NCBI RefSeq assembly: GCF_029338575.1
Contig: NZ_CP119993.1
Span: forward strand, 682,001 to 746,000
Length of the DNA stretch: 64,000 nt
Direction: 5' to 3'
Source of the DNA: Halomarina halobia
Lineage (GTDB): Archaea; Halobacteriota; Halobacteria; Halobacteriales; Haloarculaceae
Shown here: positions 1-8,072 of the stretch, piece after piece
Position numbering within the stretch: the first letter of the stretch is position 1
Layout of the letters: each line of letters opens with the position of its first letter
Position numbers and translations under genes: made by a program
Notes under the pieces: model-generated
What the model was told of the DNA's origin: nothing
Databases searched by the model: none
The model's input: only the letters and a program-made list of their open reading frames with translations

Positions 1-214
1 GCTGCAACCGACGGAGGCGTTCGGGATCCGGCGGTCGGCACTCGCGGCGCGCAAGCGCCCAGAGCGACCCGGCGATCCGATCGAGTCGCGGTTCGATCCC
101 GGTGTCGGGCGGCGTCTCGATCGCGCGGATGAGCGCCCGGTTCGCCGCCTCGAGGTGGGTTCGCGTCACGATCCGACGGTTGGAGCGCGGTGAGCGAATA
201 GGCGGGACCATCAT
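1..214 (-). CDS. Hypothetical small helical protein, partial (C-terminus outside window)
   Basis: An open frame starts at the ATG at 214 (a second ATG follows directly at 211) and runs without a stop off the left edge; 71 codons are visible. The product is charged, with a pattern such as EPRLDRIAGSLWALARRE that suggests amphipathic helices. It loosely resembles small haloarchaeal helical proteins of the DUF7553 kind, but that is from memory only. It is divergent from the cysteine synthase gene, with a shared promoter space of about 110 bases. No function can be assigned. Confidence 0.55.
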   Translation of the reverse strand, partial: MMVPPIRSPRSNRRIVTRTHLEAANRALIRAIETPPDTGIEPRLDRIAGSLWALARRECRPPDPERLRRLQ

Positions 215-327
215 ATCCGGGGGGTTGATCCCGGGGACGATCGCCCCGGCGGCGAACGCGACGTCCTTGAACCCCCGCCATACCCTGGTACTCTACTGAA
301 GGACGTCGCCGCCGTTCGAATCAGGCG

Positions 328-1275
328 ATGAACGTCGCAGATGACGTCACCGACCTGATCGGTACCACGCCCCTCGTCCGCCTCGATTCGTTCGGCGAGA
401 ACATCGTCGGGAAGCTGGAGGCGTTCAACCCGGCCGGCTCCGTCAAGGACCGCATCGGCGTCGCGATGATCGAGCGCGCCGAGGAGGCCGGACTCGTCGA
501 CGAGGGGACCGCGATCGTCGAACCGACGAGCGGGAACACCGGGATCGGCCTCGCGGCCGCCGCGGCGGCGAGGGGCTACGAGCTGATCCTCACGATGCCC
601 GACTCGATGAGCGAGGAACGGCGTCGGCTGTTGCGCGCGCTCGGGGCCGAACTCGTGCTCACGCCCGGCGAGGACGGGATGGCGGGCGCGATCGAGCGGG
701 CCGAATCGATCGCGAGCGAGCGCGAGAACGCCGTCGTCCCCCAGCAGTTCGCGAACCTCGCCAACCCGTGGATCCACCGCACCACGACGGGACCGGAGAT
801 CTGGGACGACACGGACGGCGAGGCGGACGTCCTCGTCGCGGGCGTGGGGACCGGCGGGACGATCACCGGCGTCTCCGAGTACGTGAAGGAGGAGCGAGGG
901 AGGGAGGACTTCCGGTCGATCGCCGTCGAACCCGCCGAGTCGCCGGTCCTCTCGGGCGGTACCGCGGGGAGCCACGGCATCCAGGGGATCGGCGCGGGGT
1001 TCGTGCCGGACGTGCTTCGACCGGGGCTGATCGACGACGTCGTCGCCGTGGAGCGCGAGGACGCGGTCACGGCCGCGCGGAAACTCGCCTACGACGAGGG
1101 GATCCTGGCGGGGATCTCCTCGGGTGCGGCCGTCGAAGCGGCGCTTCGGGTCGCCCGACGTCCGGAGAACCGGGAGAAGCTGATCGTCGTCGTCCTCCCG
1201 GACACCGGCGAGCGCTACCTCTCGACGGACCTGTATCCCGACCCCGAACCGGACGCGGTGACCACGACCGCGTGA
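328..1275 (+). CDS. cysK: Cysteine synthase A (O-acetylserine sulfhydrylase)
   Basis: This is a 315-residue fold-type II PLP enzyme that would make L-cysteine from O-acetylserine and sulfide in the cytoplasm. The PLP lysine lies in AGSVKDRIG (K40). The substrate loop PTSGNTG is at about residues 66-72, and the glycine-rich phosphate-binding loop GTGGT is near residue 175. Length matches CysK and there is no C-terminal CBS domain, which argues against cystathionine beta-synthase. A cysteine synthase with another acceptor (for example O-phosphoserine) cannot be excluded from sequence alone. It stands alone, followed after 150 bases by an acyl-CoA dehydrogenase on the same strand. Confidence 0.9.
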   Translation: MNVADDVTDLIGTTPLVRLDSFGENIVGKLEAFNPAGSVKDRIGVAMIERAEEAGLVDEGTAIVEPTSGNTGIGLAAAAAARGYELILTMPDSMSEERRRLLRALGAELVLTPGEDGMAGAIERAESIASERENAVVPQQFANLANPWIHRTTTGPEIWDDTDGEADVLVAGVGTGGTITGVSEYVKEERGREDFRSIAVEPAESPVLSGGTAGSHGIQGIGAGFVPDVLRPGLIDDVVAVEREDAVTAARKLAYDEGILAGISSGAAVEAALRVARRPENREKLIVVVLPDTGERYLSTDLYPDPEPDAVTTTA

Positions 1276-1424
1276 GCCGGTTCGTCGTCTCCACTGCGCC
1301 CGCTCCCCCGCCGTGACGCGTCGAGGCTACGTGTCGTCGCCGGGGACGGCGCGGGCACGTCGTTATAAAACCCCCCGATACGGTGGTGGCACAGTGACGG
1401 TCGAGCCGCGCCCCGTGTTCGTGG

Positions 1425-2642
1425 ATGAGTGAGTTCAACGACTCGGAGCGGGCGGCCGAACTCGCGGCGCGGGCCCGGGCGCTCATGGACGAGGTCGTCG
1501 TACCGAAGGAGCGAGCGCTGTCCGGTGGCGCGACCGTCTCCGCCGGGACGGTCGCCGACCTCCGGGCGGCGGCGCGCGAGTACGGCGTCTACGCCCCACA
1601 GATCGACCAGGAGTGGGACGGGATGGGAATCGACTTCCGGGACGTCCTCCCGACGTTCGAGGAGGCGGGACGCTCGCTGCTCGGCCCGACGGCGATGCGG
1701 GTCGACGCGCCCGACGAGGGCAACATGCACCTGCTCGAACTCGTCGGGACCGACCTGCAGCGGGAACACTACCTGAAACCGCTCGTCGCGGGCGAGATCG
1801 CGTCCGGCTTCTCGATGACCGAGCCGCTCCCCGGCGCGGGGTCGGACCCGAAGACGATACGCACGACCGCCCGCAGGGAGGGCGACGAGTGGGTGATCGA
1901 CGGCCACAAGTGGTGGACGACCCAGGGCGTCGAGGCCGACGTACTGATCGTCTTCGCCCGAACCGATCCCGACGCGCATCCCTACTCGGGCTGTTCGCTG
2001 TTCCTCGTGCCGTCGGACGCGCCCGGCGTCGAGGTGGTGCGGAACATCCCCCACCTCGGGGGCGGCCCGACCGGGATCAGCCACGCCGAGATCAGGTACC
2101 ACGGCGTTCGGGTGCCGGAGGAGCACCTGCTCGGCGAGGAGGGCGAGGGGTTCAGACACGTCCAGGAGCGCCTCGGCCCGGCGCGGCTCACCCACTGCAT
2201 GCGCTTTTCGGGGATGGCGCGCCGGTCGCTCGACGTGGCGGCGGCGTACGTCGCCGAGCGCGAGGCGTTCGGCGATCGACTCGCGGACAAGCAGGCGGTT
2301 CGGTTCGCCATCGCCGACGCGGAGACGGACCTGCACGCCGCCCGCGCGACGGTCCGAAACGCCGCCGAACGGATCGCCGCCGGCCACGAGGCGCGCACCG
2401 AGGTGGCGATGGCCAAGGTGTTCACCGCCACCGCGGTCCAGGAGATCGTCGACACGGCGCTCCAGTTGTGCGGCGGGAGCGGCATCGGGCGGGACCTGCC
2501 GCTCGCCGACTTCTACGCGACCGCCCGCCAGTTCCGCATCATCGACGGCGCGGACGAGGTCCACCGGCGGACGATCGCGCGCGACGCGTTCGAGGACGTC
2601 GACCGCGCCGAACTCGACGCCCTGACCCGATACGACGGGTGA
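1425..2642 (+). CDS. Acyl-CoA dehydrogenase family protein (ACAD10/11-like)
   Basis: A 405-residue flavoprotein of the acyl-CoA dehydrogenase superfamily, expected to oxidise an acyl-CoA to the enoyl-CoA with FAD and pass electrons to an ETF. Visible hallmarks are the FAD/substrate segment GFSMTEPLPGAGSDP, the middle-domain signature IDGHKWWTTQG, and the C-terminal helical domain with LQLCGGSGIGRDLPLADFYA and IDGADEVHRR. The WWTTQG and 'GGSGIGRDLPL' wording is closer to the ACAD10/11 group than to short- or medium-chain enzymes; that placement is inference. The chain length preference is unknown. The ATG at 1425 has no better alternative upstream. Confidence 0.88.
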   Translation: MSEFNDSERAAELAARARALMDEVVVPKERALSGGATVSAGTVADLRAAAREYGVYAPQIDQEWDGMGIDFRDVLPTFEEAGRSLLGPTAMRVDAPDEGNMHLLELVGTDLQREHYLKPLVAGEIASGFSMTEPLPGAGSDPKTIRTTARREGDEWVIDGHKWWTTQGVEADVLIVFARTDPDAHPYSGCSLFLVPSDAPGVEVVRNIPHLGGGPTGISHAEIRYHGVRVPEEHLLGEEGEGFRHVQERLGPARLTHCMRFSGMARRSLDVAAAYVAEREAFGDRLADKQAVRFAIADAETDLHAARATVRNAAERIAAGHEARTEVAMAKVFTATAVQEIVDTALQLCGGSGIGRDLPLADFYATARQFRIIDGADEVHRRTIARDAFEDVDRAELDALTRYDG

Positions 2643-2845
2643 CGCCGTCGGACCTGGACGCTCGACCGCCCGGGCGGATCGCGACGGGATCGGAATCGCC
2701 GATCACGTCCACGGCGTCGAGCGGCGGGGCGGGGGGTACGACGCGCTCTCCGCGTGGGCGGGCGAACGGTGCGAGGCGACTGCGCGGCGCGAGGCGGCCG
2801 ACGGGCGGCACTGAGCGGAACGAGGGGGACGGCGAGGCGGTTACT

Positions 2846-3886
2846 CTACTCGGACTTCGGCCCCGTCGTGTTCTTCGCGTGTGACCGCAGGCCGTAAAGC
2901 AGCGGCGCGGCGAGCAGCGCGGCACCCCCGCCGAGCGCGGCCGTGCCCGTCTCCGAGATGACGCGGTCGTCGGGGTCGCCGATGACGACGACCCCGCGCA
3001 TGCCGCGCTCGCCGTACGCCTCGCACTCGTACTTGCTGACGCCGCCACCGCCGAACGCCACCGCGAACCGGTGGCCGGTCCCGGAAACGCGGTCGCTCCG
3101 GTAGCCGAGGCGCTCGTCGACGACGTCGTACGCGCCCGCGTCGCCGACCCACTTCCAGACGACGATCGTGTCGGGGTCGACGTGGATCGCCGGCGGGTCG
3201 AACGCGAAGGCCCCGCCGTTGCCCTCGGCTCCCACCTTCACGGTGACGCGGTCCTCGCCCCGCCCGTCGACCACCCCGGCGTAGTTGTCGGTGTTCTCGA
3301 GCCAGCCGCCGAAGGTCCGCTCCGGGCCGCTCGCGGACTCCCCGCCGCCCGTCTCGTTCGTGGCGTTCGCGGCGTTCGTCCCACCGTCTCCGCCCAGCGA
3401 GGCCGAGACGTCGCCGACGACGAGCGCGCCCTTCATGCCCACCGACTCGTGGGGGGCACACGCGTAGGTGAGGAGGCCCTCCCCCTCGGGCGCGTGCTCG
3501 AAGGTCTCGCCCGCCGTCTGGTAGTACTCCGACTCGAACTCGCCGTTCGTCGCGACGACGTTGTGGGTGCCGCCCTCGCCGGTCCACGTCCAGACGACCG
3601 TCGTCCCCGGATCGACTCGGACCGCCGCGGGCTCGAACGCGAACGCCCCGCCGTTGCCCTCAGCACCGACCGTGATCTCGACGGACGACGTCCCGCGCTC
3701 GTCCACGATCCCGTCGGCGTTGTCGGTGTTCTCGAACCACGTCGCGAGGTCGGCGCCGCCTCCCCCGCCGCTCTGGGCGACCGCCGGGCTCGCGAGGAGG
3801 CCCGCGCCGAGCGCCGCGCCCGCGGTGCCCGCGAGGAACTGTCGCCGGGTCGCGATCGGGTGGCGCGCGTCGCTCACCGCGATCAC
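2846..3886 (-). CDS. Halocyanin-type protein with two plastocyanin domains
   Basis: A 346-residue secreted blue-copper-type protein. The N-terminus carries a Tat signal (TRRQFLAGTAGAALGAGLLA) and the C-terminus a single hydrophobic segment (about 315-333), so it is probably anchored outside the membrane. Two cupredoxin domains of about 110 residues follow each other, joined by a Gly/Asn/Thr-rich linker. Domain 1 keeps all type-1 copper ligands: H108, C143, H146, M151. Domain 2 keeps C288 and M296, but both histidines are tyrosines (Y253, Y291). The GTG start overlaps the stop of the multicopper oxidase gene by 4 bases, implying translational coupling, so it probably exchanges electrons with that oxidase. 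A GTG at 3877 is an alternative start. Confidence 0.88.
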   Translation of the reverse strand: MIAVSDARHPIATRRQFLAGTAGAALGAGLLASPAVAQSGGGGGADLATWFENTDNADGIVDERGTSSVEITVGAEGNGGAFAFEPAAVRVDPGTTVVWTWTGEGGTHNVVATNGEFESEYYQTAGETFEHAPEGEGLLTYACAPHESVGMKGALVVGDVSASLGGDGGTNAANATNETGGGESASGPERTFGGWLENTDNYAGVVDGRGEDRVTVKVGAEGNGGAFAFDPPAIHVDPDTIVVWKWVGDAGAYDVVDERLGYRSDRVSGTGHRFAVAFGGGGVSKYECEAYGERGMRGVVVIGDPDDRVISETGTAALGGGAALLAAPLLYGLRSHAKNTTGPKSE

Positions 3887-5028
3887 CCCTCGTAGCCGGC
3901 GTACGTCATGAGCTGCCGGAAGACCTCGGTGTCCATCGCCTCCCTGTAGACGATGCCGGTGAGCATGCCGCCGGGGTACGACGAGCCGTTGCGCACGTGA
4001 TCGACCTTGTGGCAGTGCAGGAGGTAGATGCCGGGGTCAGCGTCGGCCTCGAACTCGACGGTGTAGCGCTCCGCGGGGGCGACGTTACAGACGTCCTGCT
4101 CGTACTGCAGCGCCTCCGGCATCGGGCTGCCGTCCTTCTCGACCACGCGGAAGCGGTGGTTGTGGGTGTGCAGCGGGTGGCTCATGAACCCGGCGTTGAC
4201 CCAGTGGACCCGGACGGTGTCGCCCGACTCGACGATGAGCGGCGAACCGGTCTCCGGGTGGAGCGTCGCGGGCGCGGACTTCCCGTTGAGGGTGAACGCG
4301 TCCGCGCGCCGACTGGGGAGGTCGTACGCGACGTCCTCGCCGCCGTGCTGGCGCGAGAGGCGCGTGTCCCACTCCTTGGCCGTCATGAAGTACTCCTTGT
4401 CGGCCTCCTCGTACCCCTTCGGGTCGACCCGGAGGATCCCGTACATCCCCATGTCCATGTGCATCGGCGTCTGGTAGTGGCAGTGGTAGAGGTGCGTGCC
4501 GGGGACGTTCGCGGGGATGGCGTAGGTGTGCCTCTCCCCGGGCATGACCGTCACGCCGGTCGTCGTCGGGACGCCGTCGTTCTTCCACGACTTCCGGACG
4601 CCGTGGAAGTGGAGCGTGTGGGGGACCTCCATCTCCGAGTTGTCGAGGGTGATCTTCAGGTCGTTACCCTCCGTCGTCCGGAGGACGGGACCGGGCACGC
4701 TCGGCGTGCCGTCGTCGGCCTGGAACGCCCAGACGACCGGGAGCGAGATGGGACCGCCCATCGTCTCCAGGGGGTGGACGTCGTGGCGGGCCATCACCGA
4801 CCTGATCGTCACCTCGTGGCCGCGCTCGTCGAGGTCGACGACCTCGGGGCGACCGGTCGAGGGCAGGTCCGCCCCCGCCGTCGCGGCACCGTCGAGGTCG
4901 ACCTGCTGGGCGCTCGGCGAGATCGCCGCCGTGCAGCCCGCGGTCGCGAACAATCCGGCGCTCCCCGTCGCGGCGAGGAACTGGCGACGGGAGAGGCCCT
5001 TCCCGGGTGCGCCGATGGAATCCGTCAT
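3883..5028 (-). CDS. Secreted two-domain multicopper oxidase
   Basis: A 381-residue copper oxidase with a Tat signal (SRRQFLAATGS, residues 14-24) ending in a lipobox-like ATAGC (C32), so a lipoprotein is likely. Copper motifs come in two sets. Domain 1 has PHTLHFHG (H137, H140, H142) and YHCHYQTPMHMDMGM (H182, C183, H184, H190, M195). Domain 2 has HPLHTH (H284, H287, H289) and LHCHKVDH...GGM (H338, C339, H340, H344, M355). The layout fits a two-domain oxidase related to nitrite reductase and small laccases; substrate is unknown. I chose the ATG at 5028, just before the Tat region; an upstream start at 5085 would add an unlikely leader. It is the first gene of an operon with the halocyanin. 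Confidence 0.87.
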   Translation of the reverse strand: MTDSIGAPGKGLSRRQFLAATGSAGLFATAGCTAAISPSAQQVDLDGAATAGADLPSTGRPEVVDLDERGHEVTIRSVMARHDVHPLETMGGPISLPVVWAFQADDGTPSVPGPVLRTTEGNDLKITLDNSEMEVPHTLHFHGVRKSWKNDGVPTTTGVTVMPGERHTYAIPANVPGTHLYHCHYQTPMHMDMGMYGILRVDPKGYEEADKEYFMTAKEWDTRLSRQHGGEDVAYDLPSRRADAFTLNGKSAPATLHPETGSPLIVESGDTVRVHWVNAGFMSHPLHTHNHRFRVVEKDGSPMPEALQYEQDVCNVAPAERYTVEFEADADPGIYLLHCHKVDHVRNGSSYPGGMLTGIVYREAMDTEVFRQLMTYAGYEG

Positions 5029-5136
5029 AGTACACCTCAGAATACGGGGACGCCCCTCAAGACGTGGTAGTCCGATTCTCGACACCCTGGAATCGGGCGA
5101 ACACGTTCGGCTCGCCGGCGTTCTCGACTCCCTCGC

Positions 5137-5661
5137 TCAGGCCGGCGGTCGCTGCCGGTCCCGCAGCTCGCGGATCCACTCCAGGTGAACGTCGAGGAGT
5201 CGGACGGTCAGCTCCTGCATGTCGCGGCGGTAGCTCCGTTCGGGGCCGAGCTGTCGCTCGTGGGCCCGATAGACCGCGGTCCGCTCCTCGCGCGCACGGT
5301 AGAACTGGTCCTCGAGGCGGGCGAGTTCCTCGTCCCGCTCGCGCGGCGGGAGGTGGTGGAGGAAGCCGATCTTCATGCGGAGGTGCCGTCGCTGCGTCGG
5401 ATCGAGGACGTCGTCGATCGGTCGCCGCAGGAGCGATAGCAGCCGCTCGCGTCCCTCCCGCGTGAGCGCGTAGGTCTCCCCGTCTCGACCGACCCGGCCC
5501 GCGCCTTCGAGCCTCGACAGCGTCGGTCCCAGCGTCCCGTGCCCGGCGGTCCAGTGCCGACCGAAGCCGTGTTGCAGTCGTTCCCTGATCCGCGGGAGCG
5601 AGGCGTCTTCCTCCGCGAGAATCCCCAGGACACCCAGCTCGGCGATCTCGTCCGGCTCCAT
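5137..5661 (-). CDS. PadR family transcriptional regulator
   Basis: A 174-residue protein with an N-terminal winged helix of the PadR type (EIAELGVLGILAEEDASLPRI, then HGTLGPTLSRLEGAGRVGRD, the recognition helix and wing). A long C-terminal helical region (about 85-165) matches the dimerisation domain of long-form PadR proteins. It lies 108 bases upstream of the copper oxidase/halocyanin operon on the same strand and may control it; this is inference from position. Typical PadR proteins are repressors released by a small ligand or stress signal. Confidence 0.85.
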   Translation of the reverse strand: MEPDEIAELGVLGILAEEDASLPRIRERLQHGFGRHWTAGHGTLGPTLSRLEGAGRVGRDGETYALTREGRERLLSLLRRPIDDVLDPTQRRHLRMKIGFLHHLPPRERDEELARLEDQFYRAREERTAVYRAHERQLGPERSYRRDMQELTVRLLDVHLEWIRELRDRQRPPA

Positions 5662-5775
5662 GTTCGTTGGTAGCGCGTACCGACGTTAAGTGTTCGCCCC
5701 CGTCCGCGGAGACCGCCCGGCTCCCGAGCGCCGCGGACGCCAAATCTTCTTGACGGCTCCCGCACAGACGGAGGT

Positions 5776-6969
5776 ATGCGATCCGTGCTGACGGCTGACC
5801 AACGCGACCTTCGCGACGAAATCCGATCGTTCGCGAGAGAGCGTATCGAACCGCGGGCCGCCGACCTCGACCGGCGGGAGGAGTACCCGGCCGCCATCCT
5901 CGCGGAGCTCGGGGAGCGGCGGTTCGCGGGGCTGACGCTCCCCGAGGAGTACGGCGGCCGCGGCGAGGGGCTCGTCGAACTCGCCGTGGTGATCGAGGAA
6001 CTCTCCGCGGCGACGATGACCGTCGCGAGCGCGCTGGCGCTCCACCTCGGCGTCGCGACCGCGATCGAACGCCTCGGCACGGAGCGCCAGCGGGAGGAGT
6101 ACCTGCCCGCGATGGCGCGGTTCGAGACGGTCGGCGCGCTCGGGCTGAGCGAGGAGAACGCGGGGAGCGAGAAGCTCGCGATGGAGACGACCGCCTCTCG
6201 GGACTCCGACGAGGGTTCCTCGGCCGATCCCCGAGGAGCGGACGATTCTCGGGACGGCGACGACTGGGTGCTGAACGGCCACAAGCAGTGGGTGACGAAC
6301 TTCCTCGACGCCGACGTCGTCCTCACCTACGCGAAGACCGGCCCGGACGCCGACGCGCCGCACAACGTCAGCGCGTTTCTCGTCCCGACCGACGAGTTCG
6401 AGGTCGAGCGGGTCTGGGAGACGCTCGGCGCGCGCAGCGTGAAGTCCCCGCGGGTGTCGCTCGACGGCGTCCGGGTGTCCGCGGACGCGCTGGTCGGGCG
6501 AGTGGGCGAGGCGTACGCCCGGCGCGGCGAGGGCGCGATCGGCGTCAACGTGCCCGCCCGCGGCGTCGGCATCGCGCGCGCGGCCCTCGAGGACACGGTC
6601 GCGCACGCGACCGACCGCGAGCAGTTCGGACGACGTATCGGCGACTTCCAGGGGATTCGGTGGAAGATCGGGGAGATGGCGCGACGGGTCGACACGGCCC
6701 GCCTCCTCACCCTCCGAGCGGCCGACCGCGCCGACCGGGGGATGGACGTCGGCCGGGAGCTGAGCATGGCGAAGATCCAGGCCACCGAGGCCGCGGTCGC
6801 GAACGCGAACGACGCGATGCAGATCCACGGCGGGATCGGCTACACGACCGAGCGCGACGTCGAACGCTACCTCCGGGACGCCCGCCTGCTCACGATCGCG
6901 GGGGGCCCGAACGAACTCCACCGGAACGCGCTCGCCGACGCCGTCCTGCCCGATCGGGCGGCCGAGTGA
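5776..6969 (+). CDS. Acyl-CoA dehydrogenase
   Basis: A 397-residue acyl-CoA dehydrogenase. The N-terminal helical domain reads LTADQRDLRDEIRSFARERI. The FAD-binding segment GALGLSEENAGSEK and the middle-domain WVLNGHKQWVTN follow, and the C-terminal part has the conserved MQIHGGIGYTTERDVERYLRD and IAGGPNELHRN segments. Between GSEKLAMETTA and WVLNGHK there is an extra Ser/Asp-rich loop of roughly 25 residues, which looks like a haloarchaeal surface insertion. It is divergent from the padR gene with 114 bases between. It is only about 52% of the way similar by eye to the first ACAD in the window and is clearly a separate paralogue; the substrate is unknown. Confidence 0.9.
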   Translation: MRSVLTADQRDLRDEIRSFARERIEPRAADLDRREEYPAAILAELGERRFAGLTLPEEYGGRGEGLVELAVVIEELSAATMTVASALALHLGVATAIERLGTERQREEYLPAMARFETVGALGLSEENAGSEKLAMETTASRDSDEGSSADPRGADDSRDGDDWVLNGHKQWVTNFLDADVVLTYAKTGPDADAPHNVSAFLVPTDEFEVERVWETLGARSVKSPRVSLDGVRVSADALVGRVGEAYARRGEGAIGVNVPARGVGIARAALEDTVAHATDREQFGRRIGDFQGIRWKIGEMARRVDTARLLTLRAADRADRGMDVGRELSMAKIQATEAAVANANDAMQIHGGIGYTTERDVERYLRDARLLTIAGGPNELHRNALADAVLPDRAAE

Positions 6970-7056
6970 TCGCAGAGCGGACGGCTCCCCACATCGCTCG
7001 GGGACAGTCGCCGTCCCCGACCATGCCCTCTACCGTCGTCGAGTCGTGGCGATCGT

Positions 7057-7505
7057 ATGCAAGGGATCCGCTTGGTGCAGATGGCCGAGGGGGAGCTGAA
7101 CGAGTTCCTCGGGAGAGGCGGCACGGGAGTCCTCTCGTTCTCGACGGGGGGCGACGACCCGCCGTTCTCGCTGCCGGTGTCGTACGGCTACAACGCGGAC
7201 AGCGGGAGCCTCTACTACCGCCTCGCCTCCCCGCCGGACAGCGGGAAGGCGGACGTGCTCGGCAGGGCCGTCTCCTTCGTCGCGCACGCCCACACTGACG
7301 ACGGGTGGCGAAGCGTCGTCGCCACTGGCCGGCTCGAGGAGTTGGCGGAGGCACCGCACGAATCGTCCGCCGGTCAGGGGACGTGGGCGGTCCGGATCCC
7401 GCGCGTCGACATCTTCGACGCCCGCCGGAGGAGATCACGTTCCGGCCGTTCCGGCTCGTCCCCGAGACGCTGACGGGGCGGAAGGATGTCGAGTCGGCGG
7501 ACTGA
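7057..7505 (+). pseudogene. Pyridoxamine 5'-phosphate oxidase-like flavin protein, frameshifted near the C-terminus
   Basis: The frame from the ATG at 7057 encodes a split-barrel flavin-binding protein (FLGRGGTGVLSFST, PFSLPVSYGYN, VSFVAHAHTDDGWRSVVATG) typical of short haloarchaeal PPOX-fold proteins. It reads as expected until VDIFD (7405-7419) and then breaks into an arginine-rich tail. The +1 frame continues with RPPEEITFRPFRLVPETLTGRK, ending at the stop at 7503-7505, as the family requires. Adding a single C after 7419 would restore one frame of about 150 codons. Either a recent one-base deletion or a sequence error explains this. The biochemical role of the family is mostly unknown. 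Confidence 0.8.
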
Positions 7506-7527
7506 ACGGTCGTGTCGGGTTCGCGTG

Positions 7528-7848
7528 TCAGCGGCCTCCGGTGACGATCTCCGCGAGCGCGTCGCTCACCGCCGCGAGCTTCGTCGGATATTCGCACCCG
7601 ACCACGACCAGCGCGGTACACGGGTGATATCTGACGGGTTGTCCCCGTCGCCGATGTGCTCGGCGAGGCTCGACGCTTGATGGCGGAGTCGATTCGGATC
7701 ACCCAGCGCGACGTGTTCGAGCGCCTTCGCCCCTTTCTCTCCGACCTCCGGCTCGTCGAACGACAGGCCGATCCGCAGGTCGGCCAAGATCTCCGGTGCC
7801 GTGACTTCCCCGGGGTGTTCAAGTGTGACGTAGCCGAGCGTCTCGCCC
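7528..7848 (-). pseudogene. Decayed hypothetical gene, no start codon and one frameshift
   Basis: On the minus strand a protein-like frame reads GETLGYVTLEHPGEVTAPEI, continues through LSFDEPEVGEKGAKALEHV and NPSDITRVPRWSWSG, and then hits a stop after an arginine run. One base of shift at GGGTGC (about 7600) restores CEYPTKLAAVSDALAEIVTG up to the stop at 7528. There is no plausible start: the frame is closed by a TGA inside the hairpin at 7865-7880. I do not recognise the family. It appears to be the C-terminal part of a conserved acidic haloarchaeal protein, cut at its front end where the transposon-like hairpin lies. Confidence 0.45.
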
Positions 7849-7864
7849 GATTTGACATCCTTCC

Positions 7865-7880
7865 CCGCCCTTCAGGGCGG
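7865..7880. repeat. GC-rich hairpin resembling an IS200/IS605-family end
   Basis: CCGCCCT-TC-AGGGCGG forms a perfect 7-bp stem with a 2-base loop. Hairpins of this wording (CCCCGCCCTT..AGGGCGG) end many haloarchaeal IS200/IS605 (TnpB) elements, from recollection. No tnpA or tnpB remains nearby, so at most this is a solo end left by excision or decay. It sits exactly at the broken front of the decayed gene. Confidence 0.35.
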
Positions 7881-8072
7881 CTTGCGCTCGAATTTTACGC
7901 CAGTGAGCGAAGACGCCTATCACCGCCCGTATCCGCCCTCTTCGGGCCTCGTCTCGATTGGCGTTTTCCCGGGAGCGGTAGCAGGGGTTAGCGAGCACGC
8001 CACGGTTACTCGGCGAATTCGCACACCAGCGCGGGTTCCGGAACGCATGATCATCGTGAGTGGGTACGGGCG

